Shown: positions 33,624 through 41,793 of the stretch, piece by piece
Numbering within the stretch: the first letter of the stretch is position 1
Layout of the letters: each line of letters opens with the position of its first letter
Assembly: GCA_958427355.1 (NCBI GenBank)
Contig: CAUACA010000016.1
Location: 1 to 51,268, forward strand
Direction: 5' to 3'
Origin: an uncultured Collinsella sp.
Lineage (GTDB): Bacteria; Actinomycetota; Coriobacteriia; Coriobacteriales; Coriobacteriaceae
Length of the DNA stretch: 51,268 nucleotides
Notes under the pieces: generated by a model
What the model was told of the DNA's origin: nothing
Databases searched by the model: none
Seen by the model: only the letters and a program-made list of their open reading frames with translations
Translations under genes and position numbers: made by a program

Positions 33624-34586
33624 ATGGCAGATCGCGGCATCGTTGCGGTGTTCGGCAGCATGAACATGGACCTTTCGGTGGCGTGCGAGCGCATACCGCG
33701 CGCGGGCGAGACCGTCGGCGGCAGCGGGTTTATCACCAACGCCGGCGGCAAGGGCGCCAATCAGGCCGTAGCTGCCGCGCGTATGGGCGCGTGCACGCAC
33801 ATGATCGGCGCGGTCGGTCGCGACGCGTTCGGCGCGTCGCTCGTGGTGGGGCTCCAAGACGCCGGCGTGGACTGTGACTTTGTAGTGCATCGCGATGACG
33901 TGGAGACGGGAACGGCGACCATCATTCGCTGCGAGGGCGACAACCGCATCGTACTGTCACCGGGCGCCAACCATGCGCTTGCGGGCGCGGACGTTGCCTG
34001 CGCGCTGAGGCGTCTGGTGGCTCATGAGCTCGACGGCGACGCCAGCGAGATTGCCCCGGCTGCCGGAAGCGTCTTTATCGCCCAGGGCGAATGTGACCTT
34101 GCAGCGACGGCCGAGGCGCTTGTTTGCGCTCACGAGCTGGGGTTCTATACGGTCTTTAATCCAGCGCCCGCCTGCGAGCTGCCTGCGGAGGTCTGGCCTG
34201 CGGTCGACTTGGTCTGCCCCAACGAGACCGAGTGCCAGGTGCTGACGGGCATTCTGCCCACGGATGACGCGAGTTGCGTCACCGCGCTCAATGCGCTGCT
34301 CGACAAGGGTGCCGGAGCTGCGGTCATCACGTTGGGCGGTGCCGGCTCGGTTACGCTCGGCGATGGCGGTGAGCTGCTGCGCATGCCGGCACTTTCGAGT
34401 ACGGTAGTCGATACCACGGCCGCCGGCGATACGTTTATCGGCGCGTTGGCGGCGGCTCGCCTAGAGGGCTTGCCGCTCTTTGAGTGCATGGCCGCGGGTG
34501 CTCGCGCCTCGGCAGTGACGGTGTCGCGCCTGGGCGCTCAGCAATCGATTCCCACGCGCGCCGAAGTTGAACATTGGTTTGGTTAA
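33624..34586 (+). CDS. rbsK: Ribokinase
   Basis: A 320-residue PfkB-family sugar kinase that makes ribose 5-phosphate from ribose and ATP in the cytoplasm. Visible motifs are GSMNMD (10-15 region), NAGGKGANQAVAAARMG (substrate site), NPAP and the catalytic stretch DTTAAGDTFIGAL with the base Asp. AGGAGG (33613-33618) lies 5 nt before the chosen ATG; the longer frame from 33591 has no ribosome site of its own. The nucleoside hydrolase gene follows after 30 bp, so ribose freed from nucleosides is the likely substrate. No ribose transporter gene is adjacent. Confidence 0.9.
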   Translation: MADRGIVAVFGSMNMDLSVACERIPRAGETVGGSGFITNAGGKGANQAVAAARMGACTHMIGAVGRDAFGASLVVGLQDAGVDCDFVVHRDDVETGTATIIRCEGDNRIVLSPGANHALAGADVACALRRLVAHELDGDASEIAPAAGSVFIAQGECDLAATAEALVCAHELGFYTVFNPAPACELPAEVWPAVDLVCPNETECQVLTGILPTDDASCVTALNALLDKGAGAAVITLGGAGSVTLGDGGELLRMPALSSTVVDTTAAGDTFIGALAAARLEGLPLFECMAAGARASAVTVSRLGAQQSIPTRAEVEHWFG

Positions 34587-34616
34587 ACGATAAAGACGGA
34601 GAAGCGGAGTAGAACA

Positions 34617-35591
34617 ATGGCAATCAAGAAGCTGATCCTTGATCTGGATATGGGTGTTGACGATGCGATGGCGCTGGCCTATGCCATCGCGAGCCCCGAG
34701 GTGGAGCTCGTGGGCATCACCACGTGCTTTGGTAACGTGCGCGTCGAGCAATCGGCGCACAATTGCCTGGCGGTGCTCGATCTGCTGGGTCGCCCCGAGG
34801 TTCCGGTGTACCTGGGTGCCGACCGTCCTCTGCAGGCGACTGAGCCCTATACGCCGCCGGCGTCCACCGCGCTCATTCACGGCAAGAACGGCATCGGCGG
34901 CGCGAGCGTGCCCGCGTCGCCCTACGAGCCGGTGGGGGCGACCTCGGCCGACGGCAACGCTGCGGTCGATTATCTGATCGATGCTGCGCGCACCTATGGT
35001 CCCGATCTGGTCTACGTAGCGACTGGCCCGCTCTCCAACCTGGCGCTCGCCCTGGAGCGCGATACGGCGGCGATGATGTCCATCGGCCGCGTGGTCGTGA
35101 TGGGTGGCGCCCTTACCGTGCCCGGCAACGTGAGCGCGGGCGCCGAGGCCAATATGGCGAGCGACCCCGAGGCAGCCGACGCGGTGCTGCGCTCGGGCCG
35201 TAAGCTCACCATGGTGGGTCTGGACGTGACGCATCGCGTGGTGCTCACACGCCGCGACATTGCCGGCTGGACGGGCTCGGGCACCATGGCGGGCTGCGCA
35301 TTTGCGAGCATGGTCGAGCACTACATTGGCTCGTACGAGATGAACGCACCCTACCTGGGTGGTTGTGCGCTGCACGATCCGCTGGCCGTTGCCGTGGCGA
35401 TCGACCCCACGCTCGTAGGTGCGCTCGGCTGCAACCTGCGTGTTGATCTGCTGGGCGAGTACCGCGGTCGCACCATCTGCGATGAGCGCCGCCTGTCCGA
35501 TCCGGACAAGAGCACGCTTGTGGCACTGACCGTGGATGCTCCGCGCTTCCTGTCCGAGTTCAAGACACGTATGGCCCGTGTCCTAGGCTAG
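34617..35591 (+). CDS. Ribonucleoside hydrolase (Rih family)
   Basis: A 324-residue inosine/uridine-type nucleoside hydrolase that cleaves nucleosides into base and ribose. The Ca2+-binding N-terminal motif reads DLDMGVDDA in place of the common DTDPGxDDA, keeping all aspartates. The C-terminal catalytic histidine is in ALHDPLAV. VATGPLSNLALAL and VVMGGALTVPGNV are typical family blocks. It is the second gene of the ribokinase operon, and its product feeds ribose to that enzyme. Base specificity (purine or pyrimidine) cannot be told. Confidence 0.9.
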   Translation: MAIKKLILDLDMGVDDAMALAYAIASPEVELVGITTCFGNVRVEQSAHNCLAVLDLLGRPEVPVYLGADRPLQATEPYTPPASTALIHGKNGIGGASVPASPYEPVGATSADGNAAVDYLIDAARTYGPDLVYVATGPLSNLALALERDTAAMMSIGRVVVMGGALTVPGNVSAGAEANMASDPEAADAVLRSGRKLTMVGLDVTHRVVLTRRDIAGWTGSGTMAGCAFASMVEHYIGSYEMNAPYLGGCALHDPLAVAVAIDPTLVGALGCNLRVDLLGEYRGRTICDERRLSDPDKSTLVALTVDAPRFLSEFKTRMARVLG

Positions 35592-35688
35592 GCTCGGGAT
35601 CGAAGCACGCCCATCTGCTCGATGTGGCCGCTGGCGGGCCGACATCTACCGTTCGCCAGCCCGATGGTCCCCGGGGCGGGGAGAGCGC

Positions 35689-35694
35689 TATAAT
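35689..35694 (+). promoter_or_regulatory. -10 box of the beta-glucoside operon
   Basis: A perfect TATAAT 15 bp upstream of the antiterminator target RNA. It places transcription start at about 35701, so the leader begins just before the RAT element, as in known bgl/lic operons. The -35 is poor. Confidence 0.65.
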
Positions 35695-35708
35695 GCATTT
35701 TGCATCTT

Positions 35709-35739
35709 GGATTGTTACTCCTGTGTGGAGGCATGCCCA
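35709..35739 (+). promoter_or_regulatory. RAT (ribonucleic antiterminator) element
   Basis: GGATTGTTAC (35709-35718) followed by the small stem CTCC-TGTGT-GGAG and GGCATGCCC matches the RNA target of LicT/BglG-type antiterminators. A second GGATTGTTAC lies at 35755-35764, followed by GGCATGACC, directly overlapping the left arm of the terminator. Confidence 0.85.
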
Positions 35740-35766
35740 AGAGCAATACAACACGGATTGTTACGT

Positions 35767-35811
35767 AAGGCATGACCGCAATAGCACTGCTATTGGCTAT
35801 CATGCCTTTTT
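35767..35811 (+). terminator. Conditional terminator controlled by the antiterminator
   Basis: AAGGCATGA (35767-35775) pairs with TCATGCCTT (35800-35808), with an inner stem CAATAGC-ACT-GCTATTG, and the run TTTTT follows. It lies 30 bp before the antiterminator gene, so read-through depends on the RAT-bound protein. Confidence 0.88.
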
Positions 35812-35840
35812 CTGTGAGTGTTCTTGAAAGGAGGTTCACC

Positions 35841-36680
35841 ATGCTTGCAATTAAAAAGCTTAACAACAACGCGGTTCTTTGCCGTGACGGACAGGGGCGA
35901 GATGTCATCGCCATGGGCAGGGGCGTCGGTTTCGGCGGAGATTTTCCTCGAGAGCTCCCTCTTTCTAAAATCGAGCATACGTTTTACGACATTGATCCTA
36001 AAGGACAAGATGTCATGAGGGATCTTCCCTCGGATATCGTGATGTTTGCGGCGAAAGTTATGGACATCGTTGCCAACGAACTGCCCTACGACCTCTCGAC
36101 CAATGCGACGCTGTTCATGGCTGATCACCTGTCGTTTGCCGTTGCGCGAGCCCAAAAGGGGGTCCGCATCGCGATGCCTCTTGCCTATGAAGTGCGGGAG
36201 ACGTATCCGAAGGAATACAAGGCTGCCCAGTTTATCGTCATGCGACTCGAGAAGGAGCTCGGAGAGCGGCTTCCCAAGGATGAGATTGCCAGTATTGCGA
36301 TGAATCTCGTGAACGCACGGGTTGTTGAAGCCGTCAAAGCCACGGCCGAGCCCACAAAGCAGTTCGACGATATGCTCGAGGACGTTATCGAGATTCTCGA
36401 AAGCGATTTCCGCATTATTGTCGACCGCGATTCCTTTGATTTCACCCGCTTCGCCACGCATCTGCGGTACCTGTTCAAGCACATTCAAGCCGGCGAGTCG
36501 CTGAACAGCGCCAACATGCAGATGTACAAGAACTTTCGTGAGGAGTTTCCGCAGTTGGCAGAGTGCGTGAAGCATATCGGTTCCTATTGTCGTGAAACGT
36601 GGGACGCCACGCTCTCCGAGGAGGAGGAACTCTATCTGATGATCCATCTCAATCGGATCATCTCCAAAAAAGGATTGTAA
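35841..36680 (+). CDS. licT: LicT/BglG-type transcriptional antiterminator
   Basis: A 279-residue RNA-binding antiterminator. Residues 1-55 are the CAT RNA-binding domain (MLAIKKLNNNAVLCRDGQGR). PRD1 spans about 65-165 and PRD2 about 175-279. Of the four phosphorylatable histidines of LicT, H96 (DHLSF), H207 (THLRYL) and H269 (MIHLNR) are kept. The second PRD1 histidine is Asn155 (IASIAMNLVNA), so PTS control of PRD1 may be simplified. It binds the RAT upstream of its own gene. AAAGGAGG lies 6 nt before the ATG. Confidence 0.93.
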   Translation: MLAIKKLNNNAVLCRDGQGRDVIAMGRGVGFGGDFPRELPLSKIEHTFYDIDPKGQDVMRDLPSDIVMFAAKVMDIVANELPYDLSTNATLFMADHLSFAVARAQKGVRIAMPLAYEVRETYPKEYKAAQFIVMRLEKELGERLPKDEIASIAMNLVNARVVEAVKATAEPTKQFDDMLEDVIEILESDFRIIVDRDSFDFTRFATHLRYLFKHIQAGESLNSANMQMYKNFREEFPQLAECVKHIGSYCRETWDATLSEEEELYLMIHLNRIISKKGL

Positions 36681-36750
36681 CCCGTAGCCATTCGGGGCAT
36701 GACCTTTGCCGATTCGAACAGTAAGCCAAGATTGTGCAAAGGAGCCAATG

Positions 36751-38199
36751 ATGGCAAATTACAAAAAGGTGGCAGAGCAGATTCTCTCCACTGTGGGCGG
36801 GGCGGAAAACGTGGCTTCGGTTACGCATTGCATGACGCGCCTGCGCTTCAGCCTCAAGGATGAAAGCCTCTCGAATGATGAGAAGCTTGAGGACATCTCG
36901 TCTATCATCAGCGTCGTGCACGCCGGAGGGCAGGTGCAGCTGGTGGTCGGGCCCACGGTCGACAAGGTCTACGACGAGGTTTGTAAGCAGGGCGGATTCG
37001 AGGTCACGGTATCGATTGACGAGGAACTCGATGGCCCTCAGCTTAGCTGGAAGGAGCGCTTGGCGCCCAAGCACCTCTTCAATCAGCTGCTCGATGCCGT
37101 GAGCGGCGCTATCACCCCGATCCTTCCGATCTTTTGTGTCGCCGGTATCTTCAAGATGCTCGTTATTCTGTTTGGGCCCGAAGGCGCCGGTTTTATGTCC
37201 GAAACGAGCGACCTGTATCGGATCCTTTCCCTGGTGGGCGATGCGGCGTATTACTACTTCCCGGTGTTTGCCGCCTATAGCTCGGCTAAGAAGTTCAAAA
37301 CGAGTCCTGTGCTGGCACTGCTCATCGCTGTTGTGATGATTTATCCCGACATGCTCGCTATTGTTGAGGACGGAAAGCCTTTCAGCGTCTTCGGCATCCC
37401 CATGCAGCTCGTCAACTACACCCAGGCTGTTCTTCCGGTCATCTTGATCACCTGGGCCCAGTCCTATATTGAGCGCTTCTTTAAGAAGATCTCGCCTGAT
37501 ATGTTGCGCGTTCTGATCGTACCCGTGGGTACGGTGCTCGTGATGTTGCCGGTCGCGCTGTGCCTCTGCGGCCCTGCCGTCCAATTTGTCATGGGCCTTG
37601 TGGCCGATTTCATCATTTGGCTCGCCTCTGTTGCCGGTCCCGCTGCGACCGCGGTTATCGGCGCATTCTGGAATCTGATCATCGCCACCGGCATGCACGT
37701 GCCGATCTATACCGCCATATTGCCCGCCGCGCTCCAGAACGGTTACGACGCCATCTTATACCCCGGCGCCGCGGTTGTAGCCTACACCACGCTTGCCATC
37801 GCGCTCGCCTATGGCCTGCGCGCTAAGGACAAGGAGAGTCGAGCCACGGGCTGGAACTTGTTCATCACCTATGCCTTCGGTCGCGTGAGTGAGCCCATCA
37901 TCTACGGCATCCTGTTTCGCGACAAGAAGGCTCTTGCCTGGAACATGATTGGTGGTGCTGTCGGTGGTCTGCTGGTAAGCCTTCTTCATGCCAACGTCTA
38001 TATCTTCACTGGCGTTGGTTTCCCATGGATGAACGTGCTCATGTTTGCTCAGGATATCATCCCTGGCACCATCGGGTGTCTTGCTGGCGGTGCCGTGACG
38101 TTTGCGTTGGCGATGGTTTTTGGATTTGAAGGACAGGAGAAGATGCCGTTGAAGTCCAAGAGCGGCGATTCTGAGGCCGTTGAATCCGTCGAGGCATAA
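36751..38199 (+). CDS. PTS beta-glucoside transporter subunit EIIBC
   Basis: A 482-residue membrane permease. The EIIB domain is at about 1-85, with the phosphorylation cysteine C27 in THCMTRLRF. The EIIC domain is at about 105-455, with about ten helices, GAITPILPIFCVAGIFKML and RVSEPIIYGILFR. The protein ends after a short acidic tail without the EIIA domain found in BglF, so phosphate must come from an EIIA encoded elsewhere. Imported sugar would be phosphorylated at C6 and passed to the 6-phospho-beta-glucosidase encoded next. AAAGGAG (36738-36744) supports the ATG at 36751; 36748 is an in-frame alternative. Confidence 0.92.
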   Translation: MANYKKVAEQILSTVGGAENVASVTHCMTRLRFSLKDESLSNDEKLEDISSIISVVHAGGQVQLVVGPTVDKVYDEVCKQGGFEVTVSIDEELDGPQLSWKERLAPKHLFNQLLDAVSGAITPILPIFCVAGIFKMLVILFGPEGAGFMSETSDLYRILSLVGDAAYYYFPVFAAYSSAKKFKTSPVLALLIAVVMIYPDMLAIVEDGKPFSVFGIPMQLVNYTQAVLPVILITWAQSYIERFFKKISPDMLRVLIVPVGTVLVMLPVALCLCGPAVQFVMGLVADFIIWLASVAGPAATAVIGAFWNLIIATGMHVPIYTAILPAALQNGYDAILYPGAAVVAYTTLAIALAYGLRAKDKESRATGWNLFITYAFGRVSEPIIYGILFRDKKALAWNMIGGAVGGLLVSLLHANVYIFTGVGFPWMNVLMFAQDIIPGTIGCLAGGAVTFALAMVFGFEGQEKMPLKSKSGDSEAVESVEA

Positions 38200-38227
38200 G
38201 AGGCTACTGCACAAATATGCTCCCCAG

Positions 38228-38262
38228 CCGTTGCGCGGTCCGACCCCTTGGCCGCGCAACGG
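38228..38262 (+). other. Intercistronic hairpin between PTS and glucosidase genes
   Basis: CCGTTGCGCGG (38228-38238) pairs perfectly with CCGCGCAACGG (38252-38262), loop of 13 nt. There is no T-run, so mRNA processing or 3'-end protection of the upstream message is likelier than termination. TGTTGCGCGG recurs just downstream (38271-38280). Confidence 0.6.
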
Positions 38263-38345
38263 TACTGTGCTGTTGCGCGGCACTTGCCGAGTCCGTTGCG
38301 TTCGACAGTGTGGGCCGGGAATTTGATAGAAAGGACGACACCATA

Positions 38346-39764
38346 ATGTTTAGAGAAGATTTTTTATGGGGCGGGGCTCTGGCTGCAAACCAGTGCGAGG
38401 GAGGATGGAACGAAGGCGGTCGCGGTTTAGCCAATTCCGACATGCTGCCGTTTGGCGATCAACGCATGGACGTCATGCGGGGAGACCTTGATCCGCGTGC
38501 GTTGGCACCCGACAGCTTCTATCCCGCTCGCAAGGGCATTGATTTTTACCATAGGTACAAGCAGGATATTGAACTGTTTGCCCAGATGGGTTTTAAATGC
38601 CTGCGCTTATCAATCGCCTGGAGCCGCATTTTTCCCAAAGGAGACGAAGCCGAGCCCAATGAAGAAGGCCTTGCCTTTTACGAGGATGTTTTTAGGACGT
38701 GTCGCGCGCATGACATTGAGCCTTTGGTGACGCTCAACCACTATGATGTCCCCATGCATCTCGTCGATGCGTATGGCGGATGGCGCGATCGCAGGTTGGT
38801 CGACCTGTTCGAGCGATATTCGCGTACCGTGTTCGAGCGCTATCGGGGATTGGTCAATTATTGGCTGACCTTTAACGAGATCAACATCATGACGCAGGCG
38901 TGCTTTATGGCGGCGGGGATCATCTTCGAGCAAGGGGAGAATCGCTATGCAACGGTTCACACGGCCGTGCACCATGTATTGGTTGCGAGCGCCCGTGCGG
39001 TCGGGGCGTGTCATGAACTGTGCCCTGGGGCGAAGATCGGTTGCATGCTCAACGCAGGTGTCTTCTATCCGGCTACATGTGATCCGGACGATGTGCTGGC
39101 TGCGCAGGCTGAGAATCGCAGCCATTACATGTTTGCCGACGTCCAGGTGCGCGGTGCGTACCCGAGCTATGTTCTCAAGGAATACGCCCGCCATGGTTTT
39201 GAGGTGCCCTATCGGGATGATGACCGCGAAGTACTGGCTGCAAACCTGGTCGATTTCGTCTCGTTTTCGTATTACTCGACGCGCGTCGCAAAAGCGCATG
39301 CGGAAGGTCAGTTCGATTCGAACCTTCTTCGCTCGGCGCCTAATCCGTATCTAAAACAGGAGCCTTGGGGGAGGTTTATCGACCCCAAAGGGCTGCGCGT
39401 CACCATGAATGAAATCTGGGATCGCTATCAAAAGCCGCTGTTCATCGTCGAAAACGGTTTGGGTGCTCCTGATGTGCCGGAAGATTCGGGTGAAATAGAA
39501 GACGACTATCGAGTTGAATACCTGCGGGCCCACATCGAGGCGATGAGGGAGACCGTCGAGCTCGACGGGGTGGAACTCATGGGATATACCTGTTGGGGCC
39601 CGATCGATTTGGTTTCGGTCGCCACAGGACAGATGCGTAAGCGCTACGGGTTTATCTATGTCGATCGAGACGATAGCGGTGCGGGCTCGTTTGAGAGACG
39701 TAAAAAGAAAAGCTTCGAATGGTACCGACGCGTAATAGCAAGCAATGGCGAAGACCTTGCGTAA
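38346..39764 (+). CDS. bglA: 6-phospho-beta-glucosidase, glycoside hydrolase family 1
   Basis: A 472-residue GH1 enzyme that splits phosphorylated beta-glucosides (for example cellobiose- or arbutin-phosphate) into glucose 6-phosphate and aglycone. The acid/base is E178 in LTFNEIN and the nucleophile E369 in FIVENGLG. The C-terminal VATGQMRKRYGFIYVD then KKKSFEWYRRVIASNGEDL matches phospho-specific members. AAAGGA (38330-38335) lies 10 nt before the ATG. The three bgl genes use more AT-ending codons than the flanking genes, which could reflect horizontal acquisition. Confidence 0.95.
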   Translation: MFREDFLWGGALAANQCEGGWNEGGRGLANSDMLPFGDQRMDVMRGDLDPRALAPDSFYPARKGIDFYHRYKQDIELFAQMGFKCLRLSIAWSRIFPKGDEAEPNEEGLAFYEDVFRTCRAHDIEPLVTLNHYDVPMHLVDAYGGWRDRRLVDLFERYSRTVFERYRGLVNYWLTFNEINIMTQACFMAAGIIFEQGENRYATVHTAVHHVLVASARAVGACHELCPGAKIGCMLNAGVFYPATCDPDDVLAAQAENRSHYMFADVQVRGAYPSYVLKEYARHGFEVPYRDDDREVLAANLVDFVSFSYYSTRVAKAHAEGQFDSNLLRSAPNPYLKQEPWGRFIDPKGLRVTMNEIWDRYQKPLFIVENGLGAPDVPEDSGEIEDDYRVEYLRAHIEAMRETVELDGVELMGYTCWGPIDLVSVATGQMRKRYGFIYVDRDDSGAGSFERRKKKSFEWYRRVIASNGEDLA

Positions 39765-39817
39765 TAACGTTAAGATGGACAAATGCGCCCGTTGGGGGAA
39801 TAGTCGTGCCACTTCGC

Positions 39818-39863
39818 TTGACAACAGGCTAAACTAGCTATTAAACATTTACTATTCTGTTTA
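39818..39863 (+). promoter_or_regulatory. Promoter and operator-like palindrome before the LacI-family gene
   Basis: TTGACA (39818-39823) is a perfect -35; the -10 is probably TATTAA (15-nt spacing) or TTAAAC (17-nt). TAAACA (39842-39847) and TGTTTA (39858-39863) form an inverted repeat just downstream, a possible autoregulatory site. Confidence 0.45.
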
Positions 39864-39946
39864 GATTGAATTTGCGGTCGTTTAGTTGCCGAGCCACGGG
39901 GCGGTCAAGCCACGATGCTCGGCCGCGACCGATGCTAGGGGGAACG

Positions 39947-40957
39947 ATGGCTAAAGCAAGCGTCCGCGAGATCAGCCGCATTACCGGCTTTTCGCCCGCA
40001 ACCGTGTCCAACGCGCTCAACCGCAAGCGCAGCGTGAGCGAGGAGACCGCCAAGGTCATCCTGGAGTGCGCGCAGTCGCTTGGCTATCAGCAGTCGACGC
40101 AGCTCGAGAGCATCCAGTTTGTGCTTGCGCGCAAGACGGGCGCCATCCTGGACGAGAGCACCTTCCATCCCGCGGTCATCGAGGGCGTGGAGCGCCAGGC
40201 GCGTCGCCACGGCATGAGCACGAGCTTTGTCTCGCTCGACTTTAGCGACCTGGACGCCGTGCGCCCGCAGGTCGAGGGCCTGATCGCCGACCCGTCGGCC
40301 GCCATCGTGCTGATGGGTACCGAGCTGGGCGAGGAGGACTACGCCCTGTTCGCCGACGCTGCCGCCCACCTGATTGTGCTCGACGGCTGGAGCGATCGCC
40401 AGTACTTCGATGCCGTAGTCATCGCCAACACCGATTCGGTGCTGCGTGCCGTGGATTACCTTATCGAGAAAGGCCACAGGCAAATCGGCTATCTGGCGGG
40501 CGACCTTCGGATCCGCAACTTTAAGGACCGCGAGCGCGGCTATCGCCAAGCGCTTGAGGACGCGGATCTTGAGGCCAACCCGGCATGGCACGTCACGCTG
40601 GGTACCACGCTCGAGGGCGCTTATCACGACATGGGCGTGTGGCTCGACAACGTCTCGCGCGACGATCTGCCGACGGCTTTCTTTGCCGAGAACGACGTGC
40701 TCGCCGTGGGCGCCATGCGCGCGTTCAACGAGCACGGTATTCGCGTGCCCGAGGATGTCTCGATCATCGGCTTTGACGACCTGTCTTTGGGCGCCTTCTC
40801 CAACCCGCCGCTCACCACGGTGCATGTTCCCAAGCACGAGGTGGGCGAGATCGCGGTGCGTCGCCTGGTGGGCAACATCCGCAACCCCAAGAGCTATACC
40901 TGCAAGACGGCCGTGTCGACCTACTTTGTCGAGCGCCAAAGCGTGCGCGAGATCTAG
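39947..40957 (+). CDS. LacI-family transcriptional regulator
   Basis: A 336-residue repressor. Residues 1-50 hold the LacI HTH and hinge (VREISRITGFSPATVSNALN, then VSEETAKVI). The rest is a periplasmic-binding-protein-like sugar domain, with VPEDVSIIGFDDLSLGAFSNPPLTTV near the end. AGGGGGAA stands before the ATG. Placed after the beta-glucoside operon with its own promoter, it may regulate that operon or a sugar locus elsewhere; codon use here returns to the high-GC style of the window. Confidence 0.9.
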   Translation: MAKASVREISRITGFSPATVSNALNRKRSVSEETAKVILECAQSLGYQQSTQLESIQFVLARKTGAILDESTFHPAVIEGVERQARRHGMSTSFVSLDFSDLDAVRPQVEGLIADPSAAIVLMGTELGEEDYALFADAAAHLIVLDGWSDRQYFDAVVIANTDSVLRAVDYLIEKGHRQIGYLAGDLRIRNFKDRERGYRQALEDADLEANPAWHVTLGTTLEGAYHDMGVWLDNVSRDDLPTAFFAENDVLAVGAMRAFNEHGIRVPEDVSIIGFDDLSLGAFSNPPLTTVHVPKHEVGEIAVRRLVGNIRNPKSYTCKTAVSTYFVERQSVREI

Positions 40958-41019
40958 TCGGAACGGCGCCAGACCCCAGAGCGGAAAAGTCCTTCTAGAT
41001 TACCTAGAATGATTTTTCT

Positions 41020-41136
41020 GGGACGGGGATTTAAAACTCATTGATCCCCGTCCCGGGTAGCTCATTTGGGACGGGGCTTTTTTGACTGGTATGATTGGTG
41101 CGACCAATCGAACCAGCTAAAAGAGCCCCGTCCCAA
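41020..41136. repeat. Two hairpins of the GGGACGGGG repeat family (family 2) upstream of luxS
   Basis: GGGACGGGGAT (41020-41030) pairs with ATCCCCGTCCC (41044-41054). TTGGGACGGGGCT (41066-41078) pairs with AGCCCCGTCCCAA (41124-41136), and inside it GATTGGT-GCG-ACCAATC (41093-41109) makes a further stem, so nearly the whole 71 bp folds back. This resembles REP-type elements. The second hairpin ends 23 bp before the luxS start codon and so would be in or near its leader. Confidence 0.85.
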
Positions 41137-41159
41137 TTTGACTATCGAGAGGATCTGCC

Positions 41160-41648
41160 ATGGAGCGCATCGCCAGCTTTTCCGTTGATCATCTGCTGCT
41201 TGAGCCCGGCGTGTATGTGAGCCGCATCGACCGCGATCCGGCGACCGGTGCCGCCGTCACCACGTTTGACCTGCGCCTGACCACGCCCAACAAGGAGCCG
41301 GTCATGAACACGGCCGAGTGCCACACCATCGAGCACCTGGGCGCGACGTTCCTTCGCAATCATGCCGAGTGGTCGGGCCGCATTGTCTACTTTGGCCCCA
41401 TGGGCTGCCGCACGGGCTTTTACCTGGTTGTGTTTGGCGAGGTGACGAGCGAGGAGATCCTGCCGCTCGTGCGTGAGCTGTTCGAGTTTGTCGCCGGCTT
41501 TGAGGGCGATGTCCCCGGTGCCGCTCCCGAGGAATGCGGTAACTACCTGGACCAGAACCTCCCCATGGCCAACTGGCTTGCGCGCCGCTATCTCGACCGC
41601 GACCTGGCCGATATCGACGAGAAGCACCTGCACTATCAGCAGGCGTAA
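41160..41648 (+). CDS. luxS: S-ribosylhomocysteine lyase (LuxS)
   Basis: A 162-residue metalloenzyme that splits S-ribosylhomocysteine into homocysteine and DPD, the precursor of autoinducer AI-2, as part of the activated methyl cycle. Metal ligands are visible as H55 and H59 (HTIEH, with E58) and C126 (EECGNY). The catalytic cysteine is C83 in PMGCRTGFY. Length and residue spacing match the family (B. subtilis H54, H58, C84, C126). GAGAGG lies before the ATG. It is monocistronic, ended by the terminator at 41678. No pfs gene for the preceding step is next to it. Confidence 0.97.
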   Translation: MERIASFSVDHLLLEPGVYVSRIDRDPATGAAVTTFDLRLTTPNKEPVMNTAECHTIEHLGATFLRNHAEWSGRIVYFGPMGCRTGFYLVVFGEVTSEEILPLVRELFEFVAGFEGDVPGAAPEECGNYLDQNLPMANWLARRYLDRDLADIDEKHLHYQQA

Positions 41649-41677
41649 GGGCTTTATCGCCCAAAACGCGCGCATTG

Positions 41678-41708
41678 GGCGCCTTCGCTTATGCGGGGGT
41701 GCCTTTTT
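41678..41708 (+). terminator. Terminator of luxS
   Basis: GGCGCC (41678-41683) pairs with GGTGCC (41698-41703, one G-T pair) with an inner CGC/GCG stem, followed by TTTTT. Confidence 0.8.
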
Positions 41709-41729
41709 GCTGAGTGGTCGGGACGAGTG

Positions 41730-41793
41730 TTTAAAATCGCTTATGTTTGTTCTAGAATGTTCATACTGTCACATAAACGAACAGGAGCGAACA
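41730..41793 (+). promoter_or_regulatory. Promoter with symmetric TGTTC/GAACA half-site array
   Basis: TTTAAA (41730-41735), 17 nt, TAGAAT (41753-41758) is a plausible promoter. TGTTC occurs at 41748 and 41758 (10-bp period, overlapping the -10). Its inverse GAACA occurs at 41779 and 41789 (again 10 bp apart, flanking the ribosome site AGGAG). The four half-sites are arranged symmetrically. Confidence 0.6.
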
